From Affinundibacterium seohonense (GTDB taxonomy: Bacteria; Pseudomonadota; Gammaproteobacteria; Burkholderiales; Burkholderiaceae_D): 47,790 nt of DNA. Of this stretch, positions 7,938 to 17,164 are shown piece after piece. The stretch spans positions 1 through 47,790 of the forward strand of contig NZ_JACOFW010000030.1 in assembly GCF_014284305.1 (NCBI RefSeq), read 5' to 3'. Made by a program: the position numbers and the translations under genes. Under the pieces are notes generated by a model. That model searched no databases. It was not told the DNA's origin and worked only from the letters and a program-made list of their open reading frames with translations. Numbering within the stretch: the first letter of the stretch is position 1; every line of letters starts with the position of its first letter.

Positions 7938-8097
7938 CTTAATGTCTCCTACTCTCAAATCGGTAAGATTATCAATTCAATTGTGAATCGTTAATACCTA
8001 CCTTTAATTTATCAACGTAACTCGCGTGTTTCAATAGATCAAAAATGCTTTCCATTCAGGAGGACAAATTTGCTTACTGCATTTCTGCAAATACTGG

Positions 8098-9363
8098 CTA
8101 GACCGCGTTAGCGATGTCGCTTGTATTCTCAGAATCCGGTTTGCTGGCGCGCTTGGGCAATTCCGGCATCCGGCTTGCGATTATAAGCCAGATTAAAGAC
8201 AAAACTGCAGTAAATATAAACACCGAACTAGCACTGATATGTTGCTTCATCCAACCACCAACAAAACCACCACAGGCCAAACCCAGCGCTTGCAAAGTGT
8301 TATATACGCCGAGCGCAGCGCCTTTCGCTGACGGCGGTGCTAGACGGGAAACTAAGGAAGGCTGGCTCGCCTCCAAAATATTAAAGGCAAGGAAAAATGC
8401 AAATAGCATCGCGATCAACATCGTTGCATTTTCTAGGAAACTCCAAAAGCCCAGTTGCACCAGCATCAGCAAGGCGATCGACCACACAAAAACCTGCTTC
8501 ATTTTGCCGCTGCGCTCTCCACGCATAATCGCCAGTAACATCACAAAGAAAGATCCAAAGACCACTGGCAAATACACTTGCCAATGTTTATCCAAAGGCA
8601 GCTGTGCGTATTGCACTAATGCCGACGGTACCACCACAAACATCGCGACCTGACTGAGATGCAATACGAATACGCCTAAATTCAAACGCATCAATTCTGG
8701 ATTTTTCAATACCTCAATGAGCGGTACTTTTACATTCGGTATCGACGGTGCATCGGGTGTCACCCATGTCACGACGCCGATCGCAGCAATCGCCATGATC
8801 GCTGTCAAAATAAAGATGCCATCCATGCCTATGCGTTGATACAAAACTGGCGCTAACACGAGCGACAAGGCAAAGCTGATACCGATAGAACCACCAACCA
8901 TCGCCATCGCCTTAGTACGGTGTTCCTCTCTGGTGGTGTCAGCAAGTAAAGCTGTAATCGCCGCAGATATCGCACCAGCGCCCTGCACTGCACGTCCAAT
9001 CAAGATGCCCATCACTGTATGCGACATTGCTGCGATCACAGCGCCTACTGCGAACAAGATCAATCCAACAATAATTACTGGCTTACGACCATATTTATCC
9101 GAAGCCATGCCAAACAAAATCTGCAAGCAGGCTTGCGTTAAGCCATAAATCCCCATCGCCATACCGACCAAGGCGGCATTGTCGCCATCGGGCAAAGTTT
9201 TGGCGTGAATCGCAAAAATTGGCAGAATCAAAAATAAGCCGAACATCCGTAAGGCGAAGATGGATGCCAAAGAGGCACCAGCCCGAATTTCGGACGATGA
9301 CATTTTGTTGGGGACTGAAGTTGATGAGAGCGGTTGTGAGCTCATAGGTGTTGCGCTATTCAT
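8098..9363 (-). CDS. YajR-like MFS transporter
   Basis: A 12-helix major facilitator protein close to E. coli YajR, a proton-driven efflux-type carrier of uncertain substrate. Shared signs are ALRMFGLFLILP in helix 1, YGLTQACLQILFGMASDKYGRKP (motif A between helices 2 and 3), GRAVQGAGAISAAITALLAD, and TREEHRTKAMA before helix 5. It lacks the C-terminal cytosolic YAM domain of E. coli YajR. The start is uncertain: the frame is open to a GTG at 9456, and ATG codons at 9363, 9345 and 9306 all lack a ribosome site. The ATG at 9306 best matches YajR in length. The gene sits between ssb and uvrA, divergent from uvrA. Confidence 0.88.
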   Translation of the reverse strand: MNSATPMSSQPLSSTSVPNKMSSSEIRAGASLASIFALRMFGLFLILPIFAIHAKTLPDGDNAALVGMAMGIYGLTQACLQILFGMASDKYGRKPVIIVGLILFAVGAVIAAMSHTVMGILIGRAVQGAGAISAAITALLADTTREEHRTKAMAMVGGSIGISFALSLVLAPVLYQRIGMDGIFILTAIMAIAAIGVVTWVTPDAPSIPNVKVPLIEVLKNPELMRLNLGVFVLHLSQVAMFVVVPSALVQYAQLPLDKHWQVYLPVVFGSFFVMLLAIMRGERSGKMKQVFVWSIALLMLVQLGFWSFLENATMLIAMLFAFFLAFNILEASQPSLVSRLAPPSAKGAALGVYNTLQALGLACGGFVGGWMKQHISASSVFIFTAVLSLIWLIIASRMPELPKRASKPDSENTSDIANAV

Positions 9364-9660
9364 AAGACTAATACAGCAAAAAAACCAGCAAAATTCAGGC
9401 AATAACCGAGTGCCATCATCCCTAAACATGATTCTCGGGACAATTTGATTCGACACCCGCGCTTATTTTTGAAAACCCGTTATAGTATCAGGTTGCTTGC
9501 TTTTCATTTCGAAATGCGACCGCGATTTGTGTTTGTTCCTTTGATAGAGATTAAATCCTGTCATCGACAAAACCAATCCGAGTCGCCAATTGAATAATTA
9601 CTCTTCTTTTTATTACACTTATATCTTTTCAATCAGCAGGAATCCTGCAGGAATTGTTTC

Positions 9661-12597
9661 ATGACCACTAGCAAAACTAAGAAATCCCTGAAGTCCGCGC
9701 CCGCAGAAATCGAATTCGATCTCGTGGACATGCCGCTCCCCAAGAAGGACGCGATCCGGGTTCGTGGTGCACGTACACATAATCTGAAAAATATCAGCAT
9801 TGATCTTCCACGCAATAAGCTGGTTGTGATCACCGGTTTATCAGGCTCGGGCAAATCTTCACTCGCGTTTGATACTTTGTATGCAGAAGGCCAGCGTCGT
9901 TATGTGGAATCCTTATCTGCTTACGCACGTCAGTTTTTGCAATTGATGGAAAAGCCGGATGTGGATTTGATCGAAGGCTTGTCGCCAGCGATTTCGATTG
10001 AACAAAAAGCGACTTCGCATAATCCACGTTCGACCGTCGGTACCGTCACCGAAATTCATGATTACCTGCGTTTGCTGTATGCCCGCGTTGGCACACCCTA
10101 CTGCCCAGATCACCCCGAAAATCCTTTAGCAGCCCAATCAGTTTCGCAAATGGTCGACGCCGTGTTAGCGATGCCAGAAGATAGCAAGCTGATGATTTTG
10201 GCGCCGGTGGTATCGAATCGTAAAGGTGAGCACGTCGATTTGTTTGAGCAAATGCAGGCGCAGGGTTTTGTGCGTTTCCGTGTGCAGAGTGGCACCCACG
10301 ATGCGAAGATTTACGATGTTGATGATTTACCGAAACTCAAGAAAACCGAAAAACACACGATTGATGTCGTAGTTGATCGTGTCAAAGTCAAAGCAGAAAT
10401 TAAGCAACGCTTAGCCGAGTCCTTTGAAACCTGTCTGCGCATTGCCGAAGGTCGCGCCTTGGTGGTCGATATGGATAGCGGTCACGAGCAATTATTCTCA
10501 AACAAGTTTGCCTGCCCGACTTGCGGCTATAGTCTGCAAGAATTAGAACCGCGCCTTTTCTCGTTCAATAATCCTATGGGCGCTTGCCCGGAGTGCGATG
10601 GTCTCGGCCATATCGAATTCTTTGATCCTAAACGCATCGTCGCTTTCCCGAATTTATCCTTGGCGAGTGGCGCGGTTAAAGGTTGGGATAGACGTAATCA
10701 GTTCTATTTCCAAATGCTGTCAAACCTAGCAGCCTTCTATGATTTCGATCTAGATGTACCATTTGAACAGCTACCCGAAGCCGCACAACAAGTCGTTTTG
10801 TATGGCTCTGGCAAGCAAAGCATCCCGTTCACTTACATCAATGAAAAAGGTCGCACTGTCGTCAAGGAACATACCTTTGAAGGCGTGGTCACCAATCTGC
10901 AAAGACGTTATCGCGAAACTGATTCAATGGCGGTGAAGGAAGAGCTAGCGAAGTTCATCAATGAGAAAGAATGTCCATCATGCCACGGCGCGCGTTTGCG
11001 CGTGGAAGCTCGTTTTGTGAAAGTGGGCACGGGAAAACAAGAACGCGCGATTTATGAAATCAGTGCGATGCCTTTACGTGAAGGCATGGACTTTTTTGGT
11101 AAGTTAAAATTAACTGGAGCGAAGCGCGATATCGCGGATCGTATCATTAAAGAAATCAGCTCACGTCTGACATTCTTGAACAATGTTGGTCTCGACTATT
11201 TGTCACTAGATCGCAGCGCCGATACTTTGTCGGGCGGCGAAGCACAGCGAATTCGCCTCGCCTCACAAATCGGCTCAGGCCTAACTGGTGTGATGTACGT
11301 TTTGGATGAGCCGTCTATCGGTTTGCATCAACGTGACAATGACCGATTGATCGGCACACTCAAACATCTCCGCGATATCGGCAATAGCGTTCTCGTGGTT
11401 GAGCATGATGAAGACGCCATTCGCTGCGCCGACTTCATTGTCGACATGGGCTTAGGCGCTGGCGTGCATGGTGGTGAAATCATCGCTCAAGGTTCGCTTG
11501 ACGATATCATGCAAAGCAAGCGCTCCTTGACTGCTCAATATTTATCCGGCGCATTGGAAATTGAAGTACCGAAAAAACGCGCAGCCTTTAATCCAGAGAA
11601 ACAATTCGTGATCGCCGGCGCGACTGGCAACAACTTGAAAAAAGTGACGATGAAATTGCCGGTCGGTTTACTGACTTGCGTGACGGGCGTTTCCGGTTCG
11701 GGTAAATCAACCTTGGTCAACGATACTTTATACCTGGCGGCATCGCGTCATCTGTATGGTTCACAAACTGAACCAGCGGCGTTTGAAAGTATTAGCGGCC
11801 TAGAACATTTTGATAAAGTCATTGCCGTCGATCAAGCGCCAATTGGTCGTACTCCACGCTCGAATCCTGCGACTTACACTGGTCTGTTCACACCGATACG
11901 CGATTTATTCGCGACTGTCCCCGTCGCTAAAGAACGCGGCTACAGCGCCGGGCGTTTTTCTTTCAATGTCAAAGGCGGACGCTGCGAAGCTTGCCAAGGT
12001 GATGGCGTGATCAAAGTCGAAATGCACTTCTTGCCTGACGTGTACGTACCTTGCGATGTGTGCCACGGCAAACGCTACAACCGCGAAACTTTGGAAGTGC
12101 AATACAAGGGCAAGAACATCAACGAAATCTTGGCTATGACGGTCGAAGACGCGCATGAATTCTTCAAACCTGTTCCTTTAATTGCGCGTAAATTGCAAAC
12201 TCTGTTGGATGTCGGACTCGGCTATATTCGCCTCGGCCAAAGTGCGACTACGCTGTCTGGTGGTGAAGCACAACGTGTGAAATTATCTTTAGAATTGTCG
12301 AAGCGCGATACGGGTCGCACCTTGTATATTTTGGATGAGCCGACCACCGGTTTGCATTTCCACGATATCGCTTTGTTGTTGAAAGTGATCCATCGACTGC
12401 GCGATCAAGGAAATACTGTCGTCATCATTGAACACAATCTGGACGTGATTAAAACCGCGGACTGGATCGTTGATATGGGACCAGAAGGCGGCGCTGGTGG
12501 TGGGCGCATTATTGCCAGCGGCACACCGGAAGATGTGGCAGCGAATGAACATAGTGTGACTGGGCATTATTTGTTGCCGCTGTTGAAGAAGAAGTAA
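9661..12597 (+). CDS. uvrA: Excinuclease ABC subunit A
   Basis: A 978-residue UvrA, the DNA damage-recognition ATPase of nucleotide excision repair, acting as a dimer with UvrB. Both ABC modules are complete. Walker A sites are GLSGSGKSS (residues 59-67) and GVSGSGKST (from 676). Signatures are [19 protein letters not shown] and [17 protein letters not shown], with Walker B regions [13 protein letters not shown] and [13 protein letters not shown]. Zinc modules are CPTC...CPEC (from C285) and CEAC...CDVC (from C775). It is somewhat longer than the usual 940 residues because of an N-terminal extension of about 25 residues before the first ABC module. The start ATG has AGGAA ten bases upstream. 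I searched the upstream region for a LexA-type CTGT-N8-ACAG box and found none. Confidence 0.98.
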   Translation: MTTSKTKKSLKSAPAEIEFDLVDMPLPKKDAIRVRGARTHNLKNISIDLPRNKLVVITGLSGSGKSSLAFDTLYAEGQRRYVESLSAYARQFLQLMEKPDVDLIEGLSPAISIEQKATSHNPRSTVGTVTEIHDYLRLLYARVGTPYCPDHPENPLAAQSVSQMVDAVLAMPEDSKLMILAPVVSNRKGEHVDLFEQMQAQGFVRFRVQSGTHDAKIYDVDDLPKLKKTEKHTIDVVVDRVKVKAEIKQRLAESFETCLRIAEGRALVVDMDSGHEQLFSNKFACPTCGYSLQELEPRLFSFNNPMGACPECDGLGHIEFFDPKRIVAFPNLSLASGAVKGWDRRNQFYFQMLSNLAAFYDFDLDVPFEQLPEAAQQVVLYGSGKQSIPFTYINEKGRTVVKEHTFEGVVTNLQRRYRETDSMAVKEELAKFINEKECPSCHGARLRVEARFVKVGTGKQERAIYEISAMPLREGMDFFGKLKLTGAKRDIADRIIKEISSRLTFLNNVGLDYLSLDRSADTLSGGEAQRIRLASQIGSGLTGVMYVLDEPSIGLHQRDNDRLIGTLKHLRDIGNSVLVVEHDEDAIRCADFIVDMGLGAGVHGGEIIAQGSLDDIMQSKRSLTAQYLSGALEIEVPKKRAAFNPEKQFVIAGATGNNLKKVTMKLPVGLLTCVTGVSGSGKSTLVNDTLYLAASRHLYGSQTEPAAFESISGLEHFDKVIAVDQAPIGRTPRSNPATYTGLFTPIRDLFATVPVAKERGYSAGRFSFNVKGGRCEACQGDGVIKVEMHFLPDVYVPCDVCHGKRYNRETLEVQYKGKNINEILAMTVEDAHEFFKPVPLIARKLQTLLDVGLGYIRLGQSATTLSGGEAQRVKLSLELSKRDTGRTLYILDEPTTGLHFHDIALLLKVIHRLRDQGNTVVIIEHNLDVIKTADWIVDMGPEGGAGGGRIIASGTPEDVAANEHSVTGHYLLPLLKKK

Positions 12598-12900
12598 AAG
12601 CTTTCGCCGCAGAGGCGCAGAGTACGCAGAGAAATCCCTCTCAAAAACTCCGCCTACCAGCTTCTAGGCGGCTAGGCTTTTGAGCGATTTGAACGTAATT
12701 CTCCGTCATTCCTGCGCAGACAGGAATCTAGTGTCGTCAGTTGATCAACGAACGACGCTGGGCTCCTGCCTACGCAGGAGCGACACAAGGATAGTCACAT
12801 CGGTTTAGAAAGAAAAACTCTCTCGCCACAGAGGCGCAGAAGACGAAGAGAAACTTTCCAAAAAAAACTCTGTACCCTCTGCGCCTCTGCGGCAAAGCTT
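12598..12900. repeat. Cluster of interspersed palindromic repeats between uvrA and pth
   Basis: Three repeat units fill this gap. A unit containing CCGCAGAGGCGCAGAG lies at 12598-12631, a variant in the same orientation (CCACAGAGGCGCAGA) at about 12824-12853, and an inverted copy (CTCTGCGCCTCTGCGG) at 12868-12900. The outer copies could pair over more than 30 bases. Between them at 12703-12784 is a second dyad family: GTCATTCCTGCGCAGACAGG facing CTCCTGCCTACGCAGGAGCG. Both types resemble repeats scattered through many proteobacterial genomes. No coding frame is present. Confidence 0.75.
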
Positions 12901-12927
12901 TTTGATCAAAAAAATTCTTAAATTATT

Positions 12928-13506
12928 ATGAGCATCAAACTAATCGTAGGCCTAGGCAATCCAGGCCCTGAATATGAACAAACCCGCCACAATGCGGGTT
13001 TTTGGCTAGTCGATCAACTCGCTGGCAGCAGCTTGCAACGCGATAAAAATTTCAATGCCTTGGTCGCGAAGACGCGTATTGCAACTGAAGAAGTTTGGCT
13101 ATTGCAGCCACAAACTTTTATGAACCGCTCGGGGCAATCTGTCGGCGCAATCTGCCGTTTTTACAAAATCATGCCGGAGCAAGTATTGGTCGTACACGAT
13201 GAACTCGACATCGCCCCTGGCCTAGCCAAGCTAAAGAAAGGCGGCTCATCTGGTGGACACAACGGCCTAAAAGACATCACCGCAGCTCTTGGCACACAAG
13301 ACTACTGGCGCATGCGCATAGGCATCGGTCATCCACGGACTTTGAATTTGCAACAAGGCGTGGCTGACTTCGTTTTACATCGACCACGCAAAGAAGAACA
13401 GCCATTGATCGATGAATCGATTGCGCGCGGCTTGGAGATTATCCCAATGTTGATCAAGGGTGAATTTGCTGATGCGATGACCAAACTGCATACGATTAGC
13501 AAATAA
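12928..13506 (+). CDS. pth: Peptidyl-tRNA hydrolase
   Basis: A 192-residue Pth, which releases peptides from peptidyl-tRNA that has fallen off ribosomes. The family signature is clear: [20 protein letters not shown] with the catalytic His in RHNAGF, then the [11 protein letters not shown] block, [11 protein letters not shown], and [14 protein letters not shown]. Length is normal. The ATG has no visible Shine-Dalgarno sequence; the region just upstream is an AT-rich remnant of the repeat cluster. In many betaproteobacteria pth stands beside rplY and ychF; here it is isolated and ychF lies about 6 kb downstream. Confidence 0.96.
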   Translation: MSIKLIVGLGNPGPEYEQTRHNAGFWLVDQLAGSSLQRDKNFNALVAKTRIATEEVWLLQPQTFMNRSGQSVGAICRFYKIMPEQVLVVHDELDIAPGLAKLKKGGSSGGHNGLKDITAALGTQDYWRMRIGIGHPRTLNLQQGVADFVLHRPRKEEQPLIDESIARGLEIIPMLIKGEFADAMTKLHTISK

Positions 13507-13519
13507 GATCTAACACAAC

Positions 13520-13562
13520 GCAAAAGCCCCAGACAATCGCTTGTCTGGGGCTTTTGCTTTTT
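13520..13562 (+). terminator. Terminator of pth
   Basis: GCAAAAGCCCCAGACAA (13520-13536) pairs perfectly with TTGTCTGGGGCTTTTGC (13541-13557) around TCGC and is followed by a T-run. It lies 13 bases after the pth stop and between convergent genes, so it may also stop transcripts from the receptor gene less efficiently. Confidence 0.9.
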
Positions 13563-13601
13563 TAGGTGAACAATCATCCGTCCACCTATGCAATTACAAA
13601 A

Positions 13602-16388
13602 TTAGAACTTGTAAGTTGCATTCACGTAGAAAGTACGGAAAGTTGGTGATGCACCACCGCGCCAGTTAGTTGGGTTTTCTGCCTGGAACACATTACCGAC
13701 GAACAAATTCAAGGTGGTGTTTTTGATGCCGGAGTAAGTCAAACTATAGTTGACGAAAATTGAGGCATCAATGCGCTCACATGTTGCCATGTTTTCTGGT
13801 GCTACTTTTTGCGTTACGCAGTAAGTTGGTGAAGCAATACTGTTTGCACTGTAACCGCTACCGTAGTTAACAACAACTGCATTGCCCCAGTTACCTGTTT
13901 TCAAATCAGCAACAAATTTGCCTGACATACTGCCACCAAAATCATAAGTACCTTCTTGACGAGGACCCCATGCATTGTCAGCTTGACTAAATTCTTGATA
14001 GTTCAAAACATAGTTACCTTCCAATTGCAAACGTAGATCACCTACATTTGCAATCTTGAATCTGGATGTTAAATCGAAATCCAAACCAGATGCACGAGTT
14101 TTACCAGTATTGACGTATGGATTGTAGACCAAACCAAGTTTGCCAATGTTTTGGAAGCTAGTGGTATTGCCCGGTGCATATTTTTTCACTAAAGCTAAGA
14201 ATTCATTGTCCGTCGCTGTGTTATCAACCCGCAACAACTGACCAGCTGGCAGACTTGCCTCGCCTTTCAAAATGTCCACAACGGAACGGCTACCGATTTC
14301 GCCTTTGCGCTCGATATTGTAGTAGTCCATTGCAAATGACCATTGCTTGGTCGGTGCAAAAACCATACCTAAAGTATAAGAACGAGATGTTTCTGGTTCC
14401 AAATTCGGATTGGACGCAACAAAACTCGGCAAACCGGCTGAACAATCTGCATTGCGATAAGTATTACCCAAGTTTTTATCAGATGTAGTTGCTGCCTTAT
14501 TGTTTTGAATCAGATTGTTTAACTCGGTCGCAATTGGGCAACGACGCAAATCATTGACACCAGTCGCTACAGAGCTACGACCTAAGCCGTTTCCAGATTC
14601 AACAATATTCGGTGCGCGGAAACCACCTGCGGCTGTCGCACGCAACAAGAGGCTGTCACTTGGACTAAAACGCAATCCCAATTTTGGAGAAACGTGTGCA
14701 TCAAAACCGACAGTTTTATCTGCACGCAATGCTGCACTCATTTCCAAAGTTTTGAGGACTGGAATGGTAGCTTCACTAAACAAGGCGTATTGATTACGCG
14801 TATCTTTCACTTGCAATCCAAAAACGCCAACCAACTCACCGTTGAGAACATTGTCTGAACTCTTCATTTGATAAGATTCACGACGAATATCACCACCTAA
14901 AGCGATTGACAAAGGTCCGGCAGGTAACTGCATGACTTCACCGGTGATCGTGCCATCGAGGAACGTGATCGTGGATTGCCCCTTCGTCGTACGGATAGGG
15001 AACATGCTTTCCAAGACTGCCGCATCATTCTTCTGCCCAAACTTATAAGTCTTGTTCAGAATCGCGTCGGTATAACCTTTGGCGCTAGTGGAGCGCGTCG
15101 ATTTATCAGCAGTAGAATCCATGTGACCAAAAGCTGACTTCCAATCAAAACTACCGACCGTGCCGTCCAACGCCAACATCACGCGATATTGCTCGGAATT
15201 CGTTTTATTGAAGTTAAAGCCATCACCGGTATCCATCATACGCGTACGAATTTCAACAGGTGTTGTGTATGGATTGCTTGGGTGACCCACTGGCAGTTTT
15301 GGATACGTAAATGGTCCTACCATTTTCGCGCCATACACGTTGTACCAGATGCTAGAACCTGATGTCGTTGGTGTTGTGAAAGGTGCGACGATATAGGAAT
15401 TCAGTGCAGTAGCATACGTCAATTCAAGATTCGCATTGATCTCTTTGCCAATCTTAAAATGGGTATTACTTGCCAATGCATAACGCTCATTATTTGTCGT
15501 TAATCCAGAGTATGGCAGCACATCAAATTTACACTGCTTATCAACTGGATCGATATCCGCAGCCGGACAGCCTGGTGCCGCGACAATGTTGGTACTACTG
15601 ATGAAATAGTTGCCAGTTGGTGAGTAAGCTGACTTTGCATCCCAAGTCGAACGACCTGGTGTCTGACGATGCCATTCAGGGTAATGATTACGCAGATCAC
15701 CCGTGGTATAACCATCACGCTTGTAGCCTTCGACTGTCAAATAGGTATTAAAGCCATGCGTGTCGATATCGCCAAATCCATAAATAGCAGAGACGTTGCG
15801 ACTACGGTTGTCGCTGAAGTTTTCTGAATTACGGAAACCAGCTTTGATTTGCGCACCTTGGTAATCTTTGCGCAAAATAATATTAATTACACCAGCGATA
15901 GCATCAGAGCCGTAAATCGCTGAGGCACCATCTTTCAAAATTTCGATACGTTCAATCGAATCCGCTGCAATCGCATCTAAGTTAGAAAAATTCTCTTGCG
16001 CGCCATCTGACAAGCCATACGGTGCAATACGACGGCCATTGACCAAAACCAGCGTAGAAACTTTACTAAAACCACGCATACTCACCGCAGAAGCGCCAGT
16101 CGCGAATCCACCAGAGCCTTGGGTTCCAGAATTCAAATCGGTACTAACAGCAACGGTATCAGTCAAAATGCCCAAGGCGGTCGCTGAACCACTGCGTTCG
16201 ATATCCTGACGGGTCAAAACTTGTAGTGAAGCTGCAGACTCGAGACTGGTTCGTTTGATGCTAGAACCTGTTACCTCAACTCTTTGCACCTTAGTTTGCG
16301 CTTCTTGCGCTACTGCAGGTGTCATAGCGACGAGTGTATGAACCACACCAATTGCCATCAATGCTTTTGTCATCTGTTTGAGTTTCAT
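13602..16388 (-). CDS. TonB-dependent outer-membrane receptor
   Basis: A 928-residue receptor predicted to import a ligand across the outer membrane using TonB energy. A signal peptide (about residues 1-27, ending AVAQ) precedes a plug domain (about 40-180) with VEVTGSSIKRTSLESAASLQ, SMRGFSKVSTLVLVNGRRIA and ERIEILKDGASAIYGSDAIA. A large beta-barrel follows, with the TonB-receptor C-terminal signature (DYYNIERKGEI region) and a terminal Phe (YVNATYKF). AGAGAG stands upstream of the ATG. The ligand is not evident: no transporter, regulator or metal-uptake gene is adjacent. It resembles the abundant carbohydrate, peptide or iron-complex receptors of Oxalobacteraceae. Confidence 0.93.
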   Translation of the reverse strand: MKLKQMTKALMAIGVVHTLVAMTPAVAQEAQTKVQRVEVTGSSIKRTSLESAASLQVLTRQDIERSGSATALGILTDTVAVSTDLNSGTQGSGGFATGASAVSMRGFSKVSTLVLVNGRRIAPYGLSDGAQENFSNLDAIAADSIERIEILKDGASAIYGSDAIAGVINIILRKDYQGAQIKAGFRNSENFSDNRSRNVSAIYGFGDIDTHGFNTYLTVEGYKRDGYTTGDLRNHYPEWHRQTPGRSTWDAKSAYSPTGNYFISSTNIVAAPGCPAADIDPVDKQCKFDVLPYSGLTTNNERYALASNTHFKIGKEINANLELTYATALNSYIVAPFTTPTTSGSSIWYNVYGAKMVGPFTYPKLPVGHPSNPYTTPVEIRTRMMDTGDGFNFNKTNSEQYRVMLALDGTVGSFDWKSAFGHMDSTADKSTRSTSAKGYTDAILNKTYKFGQKNDAAVLESMFPIRTTKGQSTITFLDGTITGEVMQLPAGPLSIALGGDIRRESYQMKSSDNVLNGELVGVFGLQVKDTRNQYALFSEATIPVLKTLEMSAALRADKTVGFDAHVSPKLGLRFSPSDSLLLRATAAGGFRAPNIVESGNGLGRSSVATGVNDLRRCPIATELNNLIQNNKAATTSDKNLGNTYRNADCSAGLPSFVASNPNLEPETSRSYTLGMVFAPTKQWSFAMDYYNIERKGEIGSRSVVDILKGEASLPAGQLLRVDNTATDNEFLALVKKYAPGNTTSFQNIGKLGLVYNPYVNTGKTRASGLDFDLTSRFKIANVGDLRLQLEGNYVLNYQEFSQADNAWGPRQEGTYDFGGSMSGKFVADLKTGNWGNAVVVNYGSGYSANSIASPTYCVTQKVAPENMATCERIDASIFVNYSLTYSGIKNTTLNLFVGNVFQAENPTNWRGGASPTFRTFYVNATYKF

Positions 16389-16672
16389 GTTTTCTCTCTT
16401 GTTTGTGTTGAATTTTGTACTTCAATTTACCTGACAACTTGAAACATCAAATTGAGGAATTCAAGCAATCGTGCAAATTTTGAAATTTTATTTTCATTAT
16501 TAGTTTAGACCTGCGTTTATAGTACAAGAATTCACCAAAAAAGATCCAGCATTTTTGTAAGACTCCTTACAAAATACTCTATGCAATACCAAAATGAGAC
16601 AAATTATATTGTTATTTTTGAAAATTTAATTTCAAAAATAAATTGATTAAAACTCAAGCGCGCAAAAAAAAC
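16389..16672. other. AT-rich intergenic region upstream of the TonB receptor
   Basis: About 280 very AT-rich bases that must hold the receptor promoter. I see no open frame and no clear Fur-type 19-bp palindrome. Runs of A and T make motif calls unreliable. Confidence 0.4.
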
Positions 16673-16714
16673 CGGTGAATGCTTTTTTTATATTGAAAAA
16701 AAGTATTCACCGGA
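16673..16714 (-). terminator. Terminator of the SPFH/peptide/RHH operon
   Basis: CCGGTGAATGCTTTTTTT (16673-16690) pairs with AAAAAAAGTATTCACCGG (16697-16714), with one G-T wobble and a 6-base loop. On the minus strand the hairpin is followed by eight T residues. It lies 43 bases after the stop of the gene at 16758. Confidence 0.88.
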
Positions 16715-16757
16715 CTAGTTAGAATTGACTTCTGGGGATTTGTGTTGACGTCAAAAA

Positions 16758-16955
16758 CTAGTCTTGATGCTCGTCATCGACAGGACTACTGTCAGCAGCA
16801 GGCAGTTTTCGACCACGCTGTCCTAACGCCTGTCGCAATAGATATTCAACCTGAGCGTTAGCACTACGCAATTCCTGCGCGGCCATACGTTCAATCTCAG
16901 CCCACAAGACCGGATCAATACGCAGCGGAAACGATTTTTTACCTGGACTTGCCAT
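16758..16955 (-). CDS. Ribbon-helix-helix (Arc-type) DNA-binding protein
   Basis: A 65-residue protein with the Arc/MetJ ribbon-helix-helix pattern: a short strand KSFPLRIDP, helix [13 protein letters not shown], turn RSAN, helix [13 protein letters not shown]. An acidic disordered tail follows ([10 protein letters not shown]). Such proteins bind DNA as dimers of strands and often repress their own operon; many are annotated as antitoxins. It is the last gene of a minus-strand operon after an SPFH protein and a 30-residue membrane peptide, and it precedes a strong terminator. A natural target would be the palindrome over the operon promoter at 18183-18198 (inference). AGAGA upstream of ATG is a modest ribosome site. 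Confidence 0.82.
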   Translation of the reverse strand: MASPGKKSFPLRIDPVLWAEIERMAAQELRSANAQVEYLLRQALGQRGRKLPAADSSPVDDEHQD

Positions 16956-17001
16956 ATTGTCTCTTGATTACATTTTTACACGGCGCCTCGTTGTGAGGCA
17001 T

Positions 17002-17094
17002 TTATTTTTTTACACCGCCGCTTCGTTGCAGCCTTTTCGTTTTACTCATGCCTGCGATAACCACAATAAGCAACACGATCGATACACCAGTCAT
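17002..17094 (-). CDS. Small single-pass membrane peptide, 30 residues
   Basis: A reading frame of 30 codons plus stop between the SPFH and RHH genes. It has a near-perfect ribosome site, AAGGAGG at 17101-17107, six bases before the ATG, which is the strongest in the operon. The product begins MTGVSIVLLIVVIAGMSKTK, one hydrophobic segment (residues 4-16), then a basic tail (KTKRLQRSGGVKK). This is the layout expected for a small inner-membrane protein with a cytosolic positive C-terminus. Its partner could be the SPFH membrane-scaffold protein, or it could act as a toxic peptide paired with the RHH protein; both are inference. I recognise no named family. Confidence 0.72.
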   Translation of the reverse strand: MTGVSIVLLIVVIAGMSKTKRLQRSGGVKK

Positions 17095-17110
17095 TATTAT
17101 CCTCCTTGCT

Positions 17111-17142
17111 GCAAGAATCGGACTTCCTTATCCGATTCTTGC
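17111..17142 (-). promoter_or_regulatory. Intercistronic hairpin after the SPFH gene
   Basis: GCAAGAATCGGA (17111-17122) pairs perfectly with TCCGATTCTTGC (17131-17142) around an 8-base loop. No T-run follows on the minus strand, so it is not a standard terminator. It lies between the SPFH stop and the ribosome site of the membrane peptide, where it could stabilise or process the transcript or set the expression ratio. Confidence 0.55.
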
Positions 17143-17164
17143 GAATGTCGCGCGGTACTGAATA

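Noticed and set aside
9457..9660. LexA box before uvrA
   Set aside because: CTGTCATCGACAAAAC near 9557 looks similar at first but lacks the ACAG half-site.
12598..12900. CRISPR array in the uvrA-pth gap
   Set aside because: The repeats are few, inverted and unequal in spacing, and no cas gene is present.
16389..16672. Fur box before the TonB receptor
   Set aside because: The region is simply AT-rich; no 19-bp palindrome of the GATAATGAT type is visible.
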